NCBI RefSeq assembly: GCF_008642375.1
Contig: NZ_CP029194.1
Span: 8,240,501 to 8,304,500, forward strand
Origin: Streptomyces venezuelae
Lineage (GTDB): Bacteria; Actinomycetota; Actinomycetes; Streptomycetales; Streptomycetaceae
Length of the DNA: 64,000 bases
Reading direction: 5' to 3'
Positions 1 to 8,321 of this stretch are shown here, piece after piece. The notes under the pieces are model-generated. The model was not told where the DNA came from and did no database searches. It saw only the letters and a list, made by a program, of their open reading frames with translations. Both the position numbers and the translations under genes were made by a program. Positions within the stretch are counted from its first letter, which is position 1. Each line of letters starts with the position of its first letter.

Positions 1-1073
1 CCCCGCTGACGGGATCGTCCGTCACGGCGGTCCTCGCCCCCCTGGGACGCACACTCGTCTTTCCCGTCAACGCGCCGTACACCCGGGCACTCGGTGAACG
101 CCGCCCCTTCGTCGTGCGCGAGTTCGACGAGGAGGCCATCGTGCCGGCGGCCGGTCACTCCAGTGCCCCTGCCGAGCTGCTGGGGCTGGGAGTGCACTCG
201 TTCATGATGACGCCGCTGCTCGCCCGGGGCGTGGTGCTGGGCCTGGCCACCTTCTACCGGACCCGTGCCGTGGGTCCCTTCACCAAGGGGGAGGTCGACC
301 TCGCCGGTGACCTGGCGGCGCGCGCCGCGGTCTGCGTGGACAACGCGCGCCTCTATCGCCGTGAACACGACACGGCCGCCGTGCTGCAGCGCAGCATGCT
401 GCCGCAGCACATCACCCCTCCGCCCGGGATCGAAGTCGCCCACCGCTACCTGCCCGCCAGCGACGTCAACGAGGTCGGCGGCGACTGGTACGACGTCATC
501 GCACTGGAGGACGGCAGAGCCGTGCTCGTCATCGGCGACGTGATGGGGCACGGCATCGCGGCCGCCGCGGTGATGGGGCGGCTCTCCGCGAGCGTCAGGG
601 CCCTCGCGCGCCTCGACCTCTCGCCCGAGGACATGCTGTACCAGTTGGAGGCGGCCCTGCACGATCTCGCCGAGCCGATGCTGGCGACCTTCCTGTGCGT
701 CGTGGTCGACCCGGCCACCGGCCGCTGCCGCATCACCCGCGCCGGCCACCCGCCTCCTGTGGCTGTCTCTCCTGACGGCGCCGTCCGCCTGCTCGACGTC
801 CCGCCGGGTCTGCCGCTGGGCGTCGGTGGCATTCCCTTCACGACCACCGAGGTCACGCTACCCCTGGGCAGCCTCCTCGTCCTCTACACCGACGGCCTGG
901 TCGAGTCCCGAAGCAGCGACATCGACGCCCGCCTCACCGAGCTGACCGACCTGCTCGCCGAGCCCGGCCCGTCCCTGCCCGCCCTCTGTGACCGCCTGCT
1001 CACCCACCTCGTACCGGCTTCCGCGGACGACGACATCGCTCTTCTCATCGCCCGTGTCAACACCGCGGCCTGA
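1..1073 (+). CDS. GAF/SpoIIE-type PP2C protein phosphatase (5' end outside window)
   Basis: The reading frame is open from base 3, so the gene begins upstream and only the C-terminal part is present. The visible N-terminal third, about 115 residues, looks like the end of a GAF sensor domain. A short helical linker with LQRSMLPQ leads into a SpoIIE/RsbU-type phosphatase domain. Its metal-binding signatures GGDWYDVI and IGDVMGHG are intact, and a later YTDGLVE motif is present. Family knowledge: these enzymes dephosphorylate anti-anti-sigma factors in partner-switching pathways, with the GAF domain sensing a ligand or redox state. No sigma, anti-sigma or STAS gene follows, so the partner must lie elsewhere. 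A GTG at 114 could start a shorter protein, but the open frame upstream continues the GAF fold, so I treat it as internal. Confidence 0.9.
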   Translation, partial: PLTGSSVTAVLAPLGRTLVFPVNAPYTRALGERRPFVVREFDEEAIVPAAGHSSAPAELLGLGVHSFMMTPLLARGVVLGLATFYRTRAVGPFTKGEVDLAGDLAARAAVCVDNARLYRREHDTAAVLQRSMLPQHITPPPGIEVAHRYLPASDVNEVGGDWYDVIALEDGRAVLVIGDVMGHGIAAAAVMGRLSASVRALARLDLSPEDMLYQLEAALHDLAEPMLATFLCVVVDPATGRCRITRAGHPPPVAVSPDGAVRLLDVPPGLPLGVGGIPFTTTEVTLPLGSLLVLYTDGLVESRSSDIDARLTELTDLLAEPGPSLPALCDRLLTHLVPASADDDIALLIARVNTAA

Positions 1074-1250
1074 GAGCGACAGGACGGTCGCCGGCCGTCG
1101 GCGCCGGAGCTCCGTGCTCCCCGCCGTGAATGTGCGAAGCCCTCTGGCGAATGCTGCAATGGGATCAGGACTGGCTCCGGTCGCGTCCGTGGTCATGCGA
1201 CGAGGACGGGGTTGGGCTCGGTCATGTCCTCCCGACGGTGTGGAGCGGTG

Positions 1251-1709
1251 ATGAGCAACGAATTCCAGGACATGGGGCCGGTCGACTTCCTGGTCATCGA
1301 GTTCCCGGGCAACCGGATGACGGGCAAGGGGCTGTCCCTTCTCCTCGACCTGGTCGACAGAGGCATCGTCCGCGTTCTCGACCTCGCGTTCGTCCGAAAG
1401 GACACCTACGGCAGCGTCACCGCTCTGGAACTGCGGGATCTCGACGACGACGGTGAGCTGGACCTGTCCGTGTTCGAGGGCTCCTCGTCCGGGCTCCTCG
1501 GGCAGGACGACCTCGACGAGGCGGGGATGGCCCTGGAACCGGGCAGTTCGGCCGGCATTCTGGTCTACGAGAACCTCTGGGCCGCCCCCCTCGCGCGGGA
1601 GCTGCGGCGTGGCGGTGCGCAGCTCGTGGCCGGCGGACGCATCCCCGTGCAGGCGCTCCTGGCCTCGCTGGACGCCGGGGAGCCGGAGGGCGGCAGCGCC
1701 GCTGCCTGA
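1251..1709 (+). CDS. DUF6325-like small acidic protein
   Basis: A 152-residue soluble acidic protein with no signal peptide or membrane segment. It begins around MSNEFQDMGPVDFLVIEF, and its MGPVDFLVIEFPG opening and VYENLWAAPLA segment recall the actinobacterial DUF6325 (formerly DUF1269-like) family. The biochemical role of that family is unknown. The ATG at 1251 is chosen because a TGGAG sits just upstream; a GTG at 1248 in the same frame is a near-equivalent alternative. The gene lies 52 bp before a SHOCT-domain gene on the same strand. In actinobacteria this family is often next to SHOCT proteins, so the two probably form one transcript and may work together. That last statement is inference from gene order. 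Confidence 0.75.
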   Translation: MSNEFQDMGPVDFLVIEFPGNRMTGKGLSLLLDLVDRGIVRVLDLAFVRKDTYGSVTALELRDLDDDGELDLSVFEGSSSGLLGQDDLDEAGMALEPGSSAGILVYENLWAAPLARELRRGGAQLVAGGRIPVQALLASLDAGEPEGGSAAA

Positions 1710-1761
1710 CGGCTCCGGACGGTTGAGGAACCCGATCGAACAGCGGCCAAGGAGGAACGAC

Positions 1762-2058
1762 ATGCCAGGACTTCTTCGAGGTGTGGCGCGTACGGCAGTG
1801 GTGGCCGGGACGGCGACGGCCGTCTCCAACAGGGTCTCGCGACGGCAGGCGGGCCGTTGGGCCCGGCAGGAGCCGGCTCCGGCGGAACAATACGCACCGC
1901 CACCGGCCGAGGCGCCCCCGGCGGCCCCGCCCGCCCCGCCGGCCACGGACATGGGCAGCAAGATCGATCAGCTCAAGGAACTCGGACAGCTGAAGGAGCA
2001 GGGCATCCTGACCGAGGAGGAGTTCGCGGCACAGAAGAGCAAGATCCTCGGCTCCTGA
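1762..2058 (+). CDS. SHOCT-domain small protein
   Basis: A 98-residue protein. The first 45 residues are basic and Ala/Val-rich (GVARTAVVAGTATAVSNRV), possibly membrane-associating. A Pro/Ala-rich linker follows, then a C-terminal SHOCT (short C-terminal) motif of about 30 residues with IDQLKELGQLKEQGILTEEEF. SHOCT domains are thought to mediate oligomerisation or protein contacts. The ATG at 1762 follows a strong AAGGAGG at 1749-1755. It sits 52 bp after the DUF6325-like gene on the same strand and is probably co-transcribed with it. The next gene is convergent, only 23 bp away. Confidence 0.8.
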   Translation: MPGLLRGVARTAVVAGTATAVSNRVSRRQAGRWARQEPAPAEQYAPPPAEAPPAAPPAPPATDMGSKIDQLKELGQLKEQGILTEEEFAAQKSKILGS

Positions 2059-2081
2059 CCCGGTCGACGCCGGCTCCGTCG

Positions 2082-2966
2082 TCAGCGGCGTGAGGTGAGG
2101 ATGCTGAGGACGTTGGCGCCGACGACGGCTCCGACGGCCGCCCCCTCGATCCAGCCGAGGCCCTGTCCGAGCCCGATCCAGCCGACCAGGGCCGCGAGCA
2201 CGGGGTTGACGCTCATGAACAGGCCGAAGGCGGCGGCCGGTACATGGCGCAGTGTGAACAGGTCCACGAGGTACGGCACGGCCGACGCCAGGACGCCGGC
2301 CGCCACGGCGTACCCGAGGGACGCGGCGGTCGGCGGGTGGCGCAGTACGACCCAGAGCCCGACCGGCAGGAACATCACGGCGGACAGCAGCGCGGCGGCC
2401 GCGCTGCCCTGTGCACCGGGGACGCGGCTGCCCACCGTCCGGTTGAGCAGGATGTACGACGCCCAGCAGACCGCCCCGAGCAGGCCGAAGCCCATCCCGA
2501 CGTAGTCGGTCGAGGGCTGCGGGCGCATGAGGGTGACGACGCCGGCCGCCGCCATCAGGGCGCACAGCGCGTCGACCCGGCGGCGGGTGGCGGCCAGGGC
2601 GATGGCGAGCGGGCCGAGGAACTCGAGGGTCACGGCGAGCCCGAGGCCGACACGGTCGATCGCGGTGTAGAGGGAGAGGTTCATCGTGCCGAAGACGACC
2701 GCGAGCAGGATGACGGGCCGCCACTGCCACCAGGTGAAGCTCCGCAGCGCGGGCCGGCCGACGGCCAGCAGCACGGCGGCCGCGACGTACTGGCGGACCG
2801 CGACGACCCCGACGGGACCGAGGACGGGGAAGGCGAGGGAGCCGGTCGCGGCGCCGATCTGATTGGACATGCCGCTGCCGAGCATGGCGGCCACACCGGC
2901 CGGGGAAGTGCGCTGCGTCGGCTCGGTGTGCGTCGCCGGGGCGGACCCGGCCGGGGCTGTGTGCAT
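2082..2966 (-). CDS. EamA-family (DMT) amino-acid/metabolite exporter
   Basis: A 294-residue integral membrane protein with about ten hydrophobic segments arranged as two EamA repeats, closest in feel to RhtA-type threonine/homoserine exporters. Characteristic pieces are VAVRQYVAAAVLLAVGRPAL, LEFLGPLAIAL and the second-repeat LNRTVGSR. Family role: efflux of small amino acids or related metabolites by proton antiport. The first 25 residues are a polar Thr/Pro-rich extension, so a later start is possible. It is divergent from a LysR regulator with 69 bp between start codons. This is the classic arrangement in which the regulator controls the exporter in response to the exported compound; the substrate cannot be named from sequence. 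Confidence 0.85.
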   Translation of the reverse strand: MHTAPAGSAPATHTEPTQRTSPAGVAAMLGSGMSNQIGAATGSLAFPVLGPVGVVAVRQYVAAAVLLAVGRPALRSFTWWQWRPVILLAVVFGTMNLSLYTAIDRVGLGLAVTLEFLGPLAIALAATRRRVDALCALMAAAGVVTLMRPQPSTDYVGMGFGLLGAVCWASYILLNRTVGSRVPGAQGSAAAALLSAVMFLPVGLWVVLRHPPTAASLGYAVAAGVLASAVPYLVDLFTLRHVPAAAFGLFMSVNPVLAALVGWIGLGQGLGWIEGAAVGAVVGANVLSILTSRR

Positions 2967-2993
2967 GGGCCGATCGTGGCGCCGGACCGTGCT

Positions 2994-3012
2994 TGCACAA
3001 AATGCATGTGCG
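2994..3012. promoter_or_regulatory. Candidate LysR operator in the divergent promoter
   Basis: TGCACA and TGTGCG are separated by 7 bp inside the 69-bp gap between the exporter and the LysR gene, giving a near-perfect dyad. LysR proteins typically bind interrupted dyads of this type between divergent genes. The sequence shows the dyad; its function is inferred. Confidence 0.4.
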
Positions 3013-3035
3013 CATCCGATCCATACGCTGAAGTC

Positions 3036-3890
3036 ATGGATGTGGAACTGCGGCAGCTGCGCTGTCTCGTCGCGATCGTCGACGAGGGGACGTTCACCGA
3101 TGCCGCGCTGGCGCTCGGCGTCTCGCAGGCCGCGGTCTCCCGGACCCTGGCCTCACTCGAACGAGCGCTCGGCGTACGGCTGTTGCGGCGCACCTCCCGG
3201 TCGGTGACGCCGACGGCCGCGGGGGTGCGCGTGGTGACGCACGCGCGGCGGGTGCTCGCCGCGGCGGACGAGCTGGTCCGGGACGCGACGGCGGGGCAGC
3301 ACGTCCTGCGGATCGGTTACGCCTGGTCGGCCCTCGGCCGCCACACTCCGGCTTTCCAGCGCAGGTGGGCCGCGGCGCATCCGGGGATCGAGCTGCACCT
3401 GGTCCGGGTCAACTCGGCGACCGCCGGGCTCGCGGAGGGCTCCTGCGACCTGGCCGTGCTGCGCAGACCGCTGGAGGACCGCCGCTTCGACTCGGCGATC
3501 GTGGGGCTCGAACGGCGGCTGTGCGCGATGGCCGCCGACGACCCGCTGGCCAGGCGCCGGTCGGTGCGTCTCGCGGACCTGAGCGGCCACACCCTGCTGA
3601 TCGACCGGCGCACCGGCACCACGACGCCGGAGCTGTGGCCGCCGGACTCCCGGCCGGCGACCGAGGAGACGTACGACGTGGACGACTGGCTCACGGCGAT
3701 CTCCACCGGTCGTCGCATGGGCATGAGCGCGGAGGCCACCGCCAGTCAGTACCGCAGGCCCGGCGTGGTGTACCGCCCCGTGCGCGATGCCGAACCGGTC
3801 GCGGTGCGGCTGGCCTGGTGGCGCGACGACCCGCACCCGGCGGCGCAGCACGTGATCGAACTGCTCACCGCCCTCTACCGGGAGGCGTGA
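3036..3890 (+). CDS. LysR-family transcriptional regulator
   Basis: A 284-residue regulator. The N-terminal winged HTH (residues 1-60) has MDVELRQLRCLVAIVDEGTF and the recognition-helix region ALGVSQAAVSRTLASLE. It is followed by a periplasmic-binding-protein-like effector domain (about 90-284). The ATG at 3036 is chosen because it gives the exact LysR N-terminus; an open frame continues upstream without family similarity. It lies divergent to the EamA exporter at 2082-2966 and probably controls it and itself through the 69-bp intergenic region. The inducer is unknown. Length is normal for the family. Confidence 0.9.
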   Translation: MDVELRQLRCLVAIVDEGTFTDAALALGVSQAAVSRTLASLERALGVRLLRRTSRSVTPTAAGVRVVTHARRVLAAADELVRDATAGQHVLRIGYAWSALGRHTPAFQRRWAAAHPGIELHLVRVNSATAGLAEGSCDLAVLRRPLEDRRFDSAIVGLERRLCAMAADDPLARRRSVRLADLSGHTLLIDRRTGTTTPELWPPDSRPATEETYDVDDWLTAISTGRRMGMSAEATASQYRRPGVVYRPVRDAEPVAVRLAWWRDDPHPAAQHVIELLTALYREA

Positions 3891-4103
3891 CGAGGCCCCG
3901 GTCACGGTACGAGAGCGACGGGGTCCACCAGGCCCTGCCTGCCTGACGTAATGGCGTCTATGTGCCCTTCTATCCCCATTTTAGGAGTGAGCCACGACAC
4001 TCTCGGTCATGCATTGCGCATGGATCTCGGGAGGCAGGGCAGGCGGCGGGTTCGCCGGTCCGACCGGCAGGGGGATCCATGGGAACGGAAGGCAAGACGC
4101 GAC

Positions 4104-5612
4104 GTGAAGGCAGCACTACAGACCATCCATGTGGGCGGAGAATGGCGCTCGGCCCTGACCGGCGCCACGCGCGAGATCATCGACCCCGTCGACGCGACCG
4201 CCTTCGCGGTCGTGGCCGAGGGTGACGTCCAGGACACCGACGACGCCGTGGCCGCGGCGCGAGCCGCTTTCGACGACGGGGCCTGGCCCCGTACGCCGGC
4301 CGCCGAGCGGGCCGCCCTGCTGCGCCGGGTCGCCGCCCTGCTGGAGCGGGACCGCGAGCGGATCGGGGCCCTGGAGAGCCAGGACGCGGGCAAGACGCTG
4401 GAGGAGGGCCGCGTCGACGTCGACTGCGTCCGCGACGCCTTCCTGTACTTCGCCGACCTCGTGGCGAACGAGAGCGGCGGGCGGGTCGTCGACGCCGGTT
4501 CGGAGGAGATCCGCAGCATCGTCGTGCACGAGCCGGTCGGGGTCTGCGCCCTGATCACACCGTGGAACTACCCGCTCCTCCAGGCAAGTTGGAAGATCGC
4601 GCCCGCCCTCGCCGCCGGCAACACGTTCGTGATCAAGCCCAGCGAGATCACCCCGCTGACCACCGTCGTACTGATCGAACTGCTCCTGGAGGCAGGTCTG
4701 CCGCTCGGCGCGGCCAACATCGTCACCGGCCCCGGTGGCACGGTCGGTGCCCGGCTCGCCGAGCACCCCGATGTCGACCTCGTATCGTTCACCGGCGGTC
4801 TGGCCAGCGGTACGAAGGTGGCGAAGGCGGCCGCCGACAGCGTGAAGAAGGTCGCCCTCGAACTGGGCGGCAAGAACCCCAACGTCGTCTTCGCCGACGC
4901 CTGTTCGACACCCGACGGGTTCGACACCGCCGTCGACCAGGCGCTCAACGCCGCCTTCATCCACAGCGGCCAGGTCTGCTCCGCCGGATCGCGCCTCATC
5001 GTCGAGGAGTCCCTCAGCGAACGCTTCGTCACCGAGCTCGCCCGCCGGGCCGGACTGATCCGCCTCGGCCGCGGCACCGACGAGGGCGTCGAATGCGGTC
5101 CGCTGGTCTCCGCGGCCCAGTTGGCCAGGACCGAGGAGTACGTGGCCTCCGCCCTCGGCGAGGGCGCGGTCCTGCGCGCGGGCGGCGAGAAGCCGGCCGG
5201 CCCCGGCTACTTCTACCGGCCCACGGTCCTGGACCGGTGCCACCGCCGCATGCGGGTCGTGCGGGAAGAGGTCTTCGGCCCCGTCCTCACCGTGGAGACC
5301 TTCCGCACCGAGGAGGAGGCCGTCGCCCTCGCCAACGACACCGAGTACGGCCTCGCCGGAGCGGTGTGGAGCTCCGACGAGGACCGCGCCCGGCGGGTAG
5401 CGGCCCGGCTGCGCCACGGCACCGTCTGGATCAACGACTTCCACCCCTACCTGCCGCAGGCGGAATGGGGAGGCTTCGGAAAGTCCGGCATCGGCCGCGA
5501 ACTGGGCCCCAGCGGTCTCGCCGAGTACCGCGAGGCCAAGCACATCTACCAGAACCTCGCTCCGCGCCCCGTGCGCTGGTTCGCGGGCACGACGGCGAAG
5601 GACCAGGCATGA
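4104..5612 (+). CDS. betB: Aldehyde dehydrogenase, betaine-aldehyde dehydrogenase type
   Basis: A 502-residue cytoplasmic NAD(P)-dependent aldehyde dehydrogenase. The catalytic set is intact: N155 in ITPWNYPLLQ, K178 in FVIKPSE, E253 in LELGGKNPN and C292 in SGQVCSAGSRL. From context it oxidises betaine aldehyde to glycine betaine: the next gene is a GMC-type alcohol oxidase/dehydrogenase and the three after that are a betaine-type ABC importer. The GTG at 4104 is chosen because homology begins at once (KAALQTIHVGGEW) and GGAAGG lies about 11 bp upstream. The frame is open back to 3951, but that extension is Arg-rich and unlike the family. The stop overlaps the next start as ATGA. Substrate is inferred from the operon, not from residues. 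Confidence 0.88.
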   Translation: MKAALQTIHVGGEWRSALTGATREIIDPVDATAFAVVAEGDVQDTDDAVAAARAAFDDGAWPRTPAAERAALLRRVAALLERDRERIGALESQDAGKTLEEGRVDVDCVRDAFLYFADLVANESGGRVVDAGSEEIRSIVVHEPVGVCALITPWNYPLLQASWKIAPALAAGNTFVIKPSEITPLTTVVLIELLLEAGLPLGAANIVTGPGGTVGARLAEHPDVDLVSFTGGLASGTKVAKAAADSVKKVALELGGKNPNVVFADACSTPDGFDTAVDQALNAAFIHSGQVCSAGSRLIVEESLSERFVTELARRAGLIRLGRGTDEGVECGPLVSAAQLARTEEYVASALGEGAVLRAGGEKPAGPGYFYRPTVLDRCHRRMRVVREEVFGPVLTVETFRTEEEAVALANDTEYGLAGAVWSSDEDRARRVAARLRHGTVWINDFHPYLPQAEWGGFGKSGIGRELGPSGLAEYREAKHIYQNLAPRPVRWFAGTTAKDQA

Positions 5613-7135
5613 ACGACCAGCACGTGTACGACTACGTCGTCGTCGGCGGCGGCACCGCCGGTTCCGTGATCGCCTCCCGGCTGACCGAGAACCCGGACGT
5701 CACCGTCGCCGTCATCGAGGGCGGCCCCAGCGACGTCGGCCGCGACGACGTCCTCACCCTGCGCCGCTGGATGGGCCTGCTCGGCGGCGAGCTGGACTAC
5801 GACTACCCCACCACCGAGCAGCCGCGCGGCAATTCGTACATCCGCCACAGCCGCGCGCGCGTCCTCGGCGGCTGCTCCTCGCACAACACCCTCATCGCGT
5901 TCAAGCCCCTCCCCTCCGACTGGGACGAGTGGGCCGAGGCCGGTGCCGAGGGGTGGGACGCGGCGGCCATGGACCCCTACTTCGCCCGGCTGCGCAACAA
6001 CATCGTGCCCGTCGACGAGGCCGACCGGAACGCGATAGCCCGGGACTTCGTCGACGCCGCCCGGACCACGCTCGGTGTTCCGCACGTCGAAGGCTTCAAC
6101 CGGAGCCCCTTCCACGAAGGGGTCGGCTTCTTCGACCTCGCCTACCACCCGGAGAACAACAAACGGTCGTCCGCGTCCGTCGCCTATCTGCACCCGTTCC
6201 TGGACCGGCCGAACCTTCACATCGCCCTGGAGACCTGGGCGTTCCGGCTGGAGCTCGAGGACACCCGCGCCACCGGTGTGCACATCCGCACCAAGGAGGG
6301 CGAAGAGCACGTCGTACGCGCCCGGCGCGAGGTCCTGGTGTGCGCGGGCGCCGTGGACACCCCGCGCCTGCTGCTGCACTCGGGCATCGGGCCGCGTGCC
6401 GACCTGGAGAAGCTCGGCATCCCCGTCGCGCACGACCTGCCGGGCGTGGGGGAGAACCTGCTCGACCACCCCGAGTCGGTCATCGTGTGGGAGACGCACG
6501 GCCCGATCCCGGAGAACTCCGCGATGGACTCCGACGCCGGGCTCTTCGTGCGACGGGACCCGGAGTCGAAGGGACCGGACCTGATGTTCCACTTCTACCA
6601 GATCCCCTTCACCGACAACCCGGAGCGGATCGGCTACGAACGGCCCGCGCACGGCGTGTCGATGACACCGAACATCCCCAAGCCGCGCAGCCGCGGCCGG
6701 CTCTACCTCACGAGCGCCGACCCCGAGGTCAAGCCCGCGCTCGACTTCCGGTACTTCACCGACGAGGACGACTACGACGGCCGGACCCTGGTCGACGGGA
6801 TCCGGATCGCCCGGCAGATCGCGGCGAGCGAGCCGCTGGCCGGCTGGCTGAAGCGCGAGGTGTGCCCCGGGCCCGAGGTCACCTCGGACGAGGAGCTCAG
6901 CGCGTACGCCCGTCACGTCGCGCACACCGTCTACCATCCGGCGGGAACCTGTCGCATGGGAGCCGTGGACGACGAACTCGCCGTCGTCGCACCCGACCTG
7001 AGGATCCGGGGACTCGACAACATCCGGATCGCCGACGCGTCCGTCTTCCCGACGATGACCGCCGTCAACCCCATGATCGGCGTCCTCATGGTCGGCGAGA
7101 AATGCGCCGAGCTGCTGGGAGGCACCAACCGATGA
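5609..7135 (+). CDS. GMC-family FAD oxidoreductase, choline dehydrogenase-like
   Basis: A 508-residue flavoprotein. The N-terminal dinucleotide-binding motif YVVVGGGTAGSVIASRL is followed by the GMC signature region RARVLGGCSSHNTL. Near the C-terminus are the active-site HTVYHPAGTCRMG and VNPMIGVLMVGEKC. GMC enzymes oxidise alcohols; between a betaine-aldehyde dehydrogenase and a betaine/choline ABC importer the likely reaction is choline to betaine aldehyde. It is about 40-50 residues shorter than proteobacterial BetA, so a related alcohol substrate cannot be excluded. It overlaps the dehydrogenase upstream (ATGA at 5609-5612) and the ATPase downstream (ATGA at 7132-7135), implying translational coupling. 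Confidence 0.85.
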   Translation: MNDQHVYDYVVVGGGTAGSVIASRLTENPDVTVAVIEGGPSDVGRDDVLTLRRWMGLLGGELDYDYPTTEQPRGNSYIRHSRARVLGGCSSHNTLIAFKPLPSDWDEWAEAGAEGWDAAAMDPYFARLRNNIVPVDEADRNAIARDFVDAARTTLGVPHVEGFNRSPFHEGVGFFDLAYHPENNKRSSASVAYLHPFLDRPNLHIALETWAFRLELEDTRATGVHIRTKEGEEHVVRARREVLVCAGAVDTPRLLLHSGIGPRADLEKLGIPVAHDLPGVGENLLDHPESVIVWETHGPIPENSAMDSDAGLFVRRDPESKGPDLMFHFYQIPFTDNPERIGYERPAHGVSMTPNIPKPRSRGRLYLTSADPEVKPALDFRYFTDEDDYDGRTLVDGIRIARQIAASEPLAGWLKREVCPGPEVTSDEELSAYARHVAHTVYHPAGTCRMGAVDDELAVVAPDLRIRGLDNIRIADASVFPTMTAVNPMIGVLMVGEKCAELLGGTNR

Positions 7136-8220
7136 ACACCACGCCGCACACCACGACTTCGCCCCAGACGCCCGCGTCCTCCGTCTTCTCCGTGCGTGAC
7201 CTGTGGAAGGTCTTCGGCCCGAAGGCCGACCGCGTGCCCTCGGACGAGTCACTCGCCTCACTCGACGCCGCCGAGCTGCGCGAGCGGACCGGCTGCACCG
7301 CCGCCGTCCGCGACGTCTCCTTCGACGTCCGCAGAGGCGAGGTCTTCGTCGTCATGGGCCTCTCCGGCTCCGGCAAGTCGACGCTCGTCCGCTGCCTGAC
7401 CCGGCTCGTCGAGCCGACCTCGGGCCGGATCTCCATCGACGGCGAGGACGTGCTGTCCATGGACACCGGCCGGCTCCGCGAGCTGCGCAGGCACCGGGCC
7501 GCCATGGTCTTCCAGCACTTCGGGCTGCTGCCGCACCGGACGGTGCTCGACAACGTCGCCTACGGGCTCGAGATCCAGGGCTTGGCACGCGGCGAACGGC
7601 GCGAGCGGGCGGCGGAGTTCGTCACCAAGGTCGGCCTCGACGGCATGGAGCACCGCAGGCCGAGCCAGTTGTCCGGCGGCCAGCAGCAGCGGGTCGGGCT
7701 CGCCCGCGCGCTCGCGGTGGACCCCGAAGTCCTGCTGTTCGACGAGCCGTTCAGCGCGTTGGACCCCCTCATCCGTCGCGACATGCAGGAGGAGGTCGTA
7801 CGCCTGCACCGGGAGGAGGGACGCACGATGGTCTTCATCACCCACGACCTGAGCGAGGCGCTGAAGCTGGGCGACCGCATCGCGCTGATGCGCGACGGCC
7901 GCGTCGTCCAGCTGGGCACGCCCGAGGAGATCGTGGGCGCCCCCGCCGACGAGTACGTCAGGGACTTCGTCCGCGACGTGCCGCGCGAGCAGGTGCTCAC
8001 CGTCCGCTCGGCGATGCGCCCCGCGCTCGCCGACGAGCACGAGACCGGCCCCGCGCTCGCCCCCGGCGCCACCGTCCACGAGGCCATCGAGGCCGTCGCC
8101 CGCACGGGCGAGAACGCGCGGGTCGTCGAGGACGGCCGCTGCCTCGGCGTCGTCGACAGGGCGGGACTCCTCGGTGTCGTCGCCGGCATCCCGGCCGCGA
8201 CGGGAAAGGCGGTGGCCTGA
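7132..8220 (+). CDS. Glycine-betaine/choline ABC importer ATPase (ProV/OpuA-like)
   Basis: A 362-residue ATPase. Walker A is MGLSGSGKSTLV, the Q-loop lies in MVFQHFGLLPH, the signature is QLSGGQQQRVGLARALA, Walker B is VLLFDEPFSALDP and the switch histidine lies in VFITHDLSEAL. The roughly 35-residue insertion between the first beta strands and Walker A and the C-terminal CBS-like tail (about 270-362) are typical of osmoprotectant ATPases such as ProV and OpuAA, where CBS domains sense ionic strength. It is translationally coupled to the GMC gene upstream. Its TGA overlaps the ATG of a 33-codon open frame that leads into the permease gene. Confidence 0.92.
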   Translation: MNTTPHTTTSPQTPASSVFSVRDLWKVFGPKADRVPSDESLASLDAAELRERTGCTAAVRDVSFDVRRGEVFVVMGLSGSGKSTLVRCLTRLVEPTSGRISIDGEDVLSMDTGRLRELRRHRAAMVFQHFGLLPHRTVLDNVAYGLEIQGLARGERRERAAEFVTKVGLDGMEHRRPSQLSGGQQQRVGLARALAVDPEVLLFDEPFSALDPLIRRDMQEEVVRLHREEGRTMVFITHDLSEALKLGDRIALMRDGRVVQLGTPEEIVGAPADEYVRDFVRDVPREQVLTVRSAMRPALADEHETGPALAPGATVHEAIEAVARTGENARVVEDGRCLGVVDRAGLLGVVAGIPAATGKAVA

Positions 8221-8321
8221 TGCACTCCCATACGACCTGGCCGCCGCCGGGCGGCACGACGGGCGCCACCGTCCTGGGGCGCCCGACCGGCGCTCCCGTC
8301 CCCGGGCGGTGGGGCCGATGA
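8220..8321 (+). CDS. 33-codon bridging ORF between ATPase and permease genes
   Basis: An ATG at 8220 overlaps the ATPase stop (TGATG). The frame runs 33 codons and ends with a TGA at 8319-8321 that overlaps the permease ATG at 8318 (ATGA). The predicted peptide begins MHSHTTWPPPGG and is rich in Pro, Gly and Thr, with no membrane segment or known domain. The sequence shows that translation could pass through it from ATPase to permease with no untranslated gap. It may be a real microprotein, or only a coupling device that keeps ribosomes on the message. An alternative is that it is chance, since the surrounding DNA is 97 bp of spacer. Confidence 0.4.
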   Translation: MHSHTTWPPPGGTTGATVLGRPTGAPVPGRWGR

